Assembly: GCA_029574055.1 (NCBI GenBank)
Contig: JAKQBQ010000115.1
Location: 1 to 6,883, forward strand
Source: Methanobacteriota archaeon
GTDB lineage: Archaea > Thermoplasmatota > Thermoplasmata > Methanomassiliicoccales > Methanomethylophilaceae
Direction: 5' to 3'
Length of the DNA stretch: 6,883 nt
The translations under genes were made by a program, and so were the position numbers. The notes under the pieces were generated by a model. It did no database searches and had not been told where the DNA came from. It was given only the letters and a program-made list of their open reading frames with translations. Positions 5,830 through 6,883 of the stretch are shown in pieces; positions within the stretch are counted from its first letter, which is position 1; each line of letters starts with the position of its first letter.

Positions 5830-6883
5830 GATACGTAAAGGATGTTAAGGTATTGGAGGATGGGGAGATGGCTACCGCCGTGGTGCGGTTGAGCGAGACT
5901 ATGGAGGTGCTCAGCAGCGCGGTGAAGAACGGCGGTCACACTTTGACCGAAACCCTCTTCATCGCTCAGGTCCCCCACAGCTACATGACCGAGGACCCTC
6001 TGAAGGATATAGAGGAGATAATGTCAAAACACAAGATACCGGCGAACGCCGTCGGGTTCATGACCGCCGCGGAAGTAAAATACGTCTTCTCGACGGTGGA
6101 GACCGATCACGAGGGAATGGAGACCTTCGCTGCTGCCACGGCCGGTCTGAGCAACCACGTGGTGGCCGGGGAACTGCTGGAGAATTGGGAGGAAAGGTTC
6201 AGGATCTCCCAGGAAAGATACAGGATGCTGGTAGGCGGGACGATAAACATCATCGGCATATCGCCGGTGCCCTTGACGGATGCCGCCAAGATAAACATCA
6301 TGATGCCTATGATCGAGGCGAAGTCCGCCGCCATGGGGATACTCGGATACAGGGAGACGGGGACGACATCAGATGCTATTGCGATCGTATCTCCCATCGG
6401 CGACAACAGAGAGGAGAACGCCGGCACAGGAGTGCCCCTGGGAATATCCATGGCCAGGTCTGTCAAGGCGGCCGTCATAAGCAACCTCGTGAAAAGAGGG
6501 GACTTCCCATACATGGGCACATTCCTGGATGTCCTGAAAGGCAAAGGGATAACGAAGGAGAAGATGTGGGATGCCGCCCTTGAATTGTACATTCCCAACC
6601 CGGACTGGGAGGTGGGCGAGCTGAAGAGAAGGTTCGAGAAGAAACTTGAGATCCTGTCCTGCGACATCAACATCTCATCCCTGATACAGGGGGCGGTGGC
6701 GCTGGAGGAGATCGGGAGCAAGGACTGCATATGCGCCATGCCCAGAGGGATGTTCGCGAAGGACCCCATCCACCTGATCGCCGACGAGATCATCGGGATG
6801 CAGATCGCTCAATACATAGCGGGAACGAGAGGGATATTCGAGTTCCACAGGTTCGATAGGCACAAGCCGGGGATAATATCCGA
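5826..6883 (+). CDS. cbiS: Bifunctional adenosylcobinamide amidohydrolase / alpha-ribazole-phosphate phosphatase (CbiS), 3' partial
   Basis: Open from ATG 5826-5828 to the window end, giving 352 residues without a stop. The ATG overlaps the cbiB stop (ATGA), and GGAGATGAT at 5814-5822 is a near-perfect ribosome site 3 nt before it. Residues about 15-215 form a CbiZ domain: ATAGLSN (104-110), GGTINII (137-143), LTDAAK (150-155), EAKSAAMGILGY (164-175) and GTTSDAIAI (179-187). This domain cleaves adenosylcobinamide to adenosylcobyric acid during salvage. Residues about 218-352 resemble CobZ/PgpA-like phosphatases: DPIHLIADEIIGMQ (313-326) with acidic residues D320 and E321, then FEFHRFDRHKPG (338-349). 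This half is expected to dephosphorylate alpha-ribazole phosphate or its corrinoid form. The same fusion was characterised in Methanopyrus kandleri CbiS. The C-terminal end lies outside the window. Confidence 0.9.
   Translation, partial: MRYVKDVKVLEDGEMATAVVRLSETMEVLSSAVKNGGHTLTETLFIAQVPHSYMTEDPLKDIEEIMSKHKIPANAVGFMTAAEVKYVFSTVETDHEGMETFAAATAGLSNHVVAGELLENWEERFRISQERYRMLVGGTINIIGISPVPLTDAAKINIMMPMIEAKSAAMGILGYRETGTTSDAIAIVSPIGDNREENAGTGVPLGISMARSVKAAVISNLVKRGDFPYMGTFLDVLKGKGITKEKMWDAALELYIPNPDWEVGELKRRFEKKLEILSCDINISSLIQGAVALEEIGSKDCICAMPRGMFAKDPIHLIADEIIGMQIAQYIAGTRGIFEFHRFDRHKPGIIS

Noticed and set aside
6107..6793. 228-codon open frame on the minus strand
   Set aside because: It lies antisense to cbiS. 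It is a product of codon bias; the plus-strand frame carries conserved CbiZ and phosphatase motifs.

Overview
The window most likely comes from a methanogenic archaeon, probably of the Methanomassiliicoccales / Thermoplasmata type. The pointers are a CbiZ-CobZ fusion (CbiS), a protein known from methanogens; heavy use of AGG/AGA for arginine and ATA for isoleucine; Shine-Dalgarno sites of the GGAGGTGAT type; and archaeal-looking TATA elements about 25 nt before likely starts. The taxon is an inference. No rRNA, tRNA, CRISPR array or insertion sequence is visible.

Layout. (i) 1-384, + strand: the 3' end of an ABC importer ATPase of the cobalamin/Fe-siderophore (BtuD/FepC) type, cut by the window edge. 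(ii) 439-1152, + strand: a complete Sir2 NAD-dependent protein deacylase, preceded by a perfect inverted repeat lying between a TATA-like element and the Shine-Dalgarno site. (iii) 1237-3490, - strand: an accessory islet. It holds a zeta-toxin-like P-loop kinase, a 47-residue basic protein encoded immediately upstream of it (1871-2014; candidate antitoxin or partner), and a complete AAA+ ATPase with a C-terminal DUF4143 / PD-(D/E)XK-like domain. The kinase gene is clearly A+T-rich compared with its surroundings, which suggests acquisition by transfer. (iv) 3678-6883, + strand: a tight corrinoid operon, cobD (L-threonine-phosphate decarboxylase), cbiB (adenosylcobinamide-phosphate synthase) and cbiS (CbiZ amidohydrolase fused to a CobZ-like alpha-ribazole-phosphate phosphatase, cut by the right edge).

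How it fits together. The importer would bring in corrinoids. CbiS would strip the side chain from salvaged adenosylcobinamide to give adenosylcobyric acid. CobD makes (R)-1-amino-2-propanol phosphate from threonine phosphate, and CbiB joins it to adenosylcobyric acid. The phosphatase domain of CbiS acts late, in lower-ligand maturation. The window is thus a corrinoid uptake, salvage and nucleotide-loop locus interrupted by a reverse-oriented toxin/ATPase islet. The most novel candidate is the two-gene unit made of the unannotated 47-aa ORF and the zeta-like kinase.
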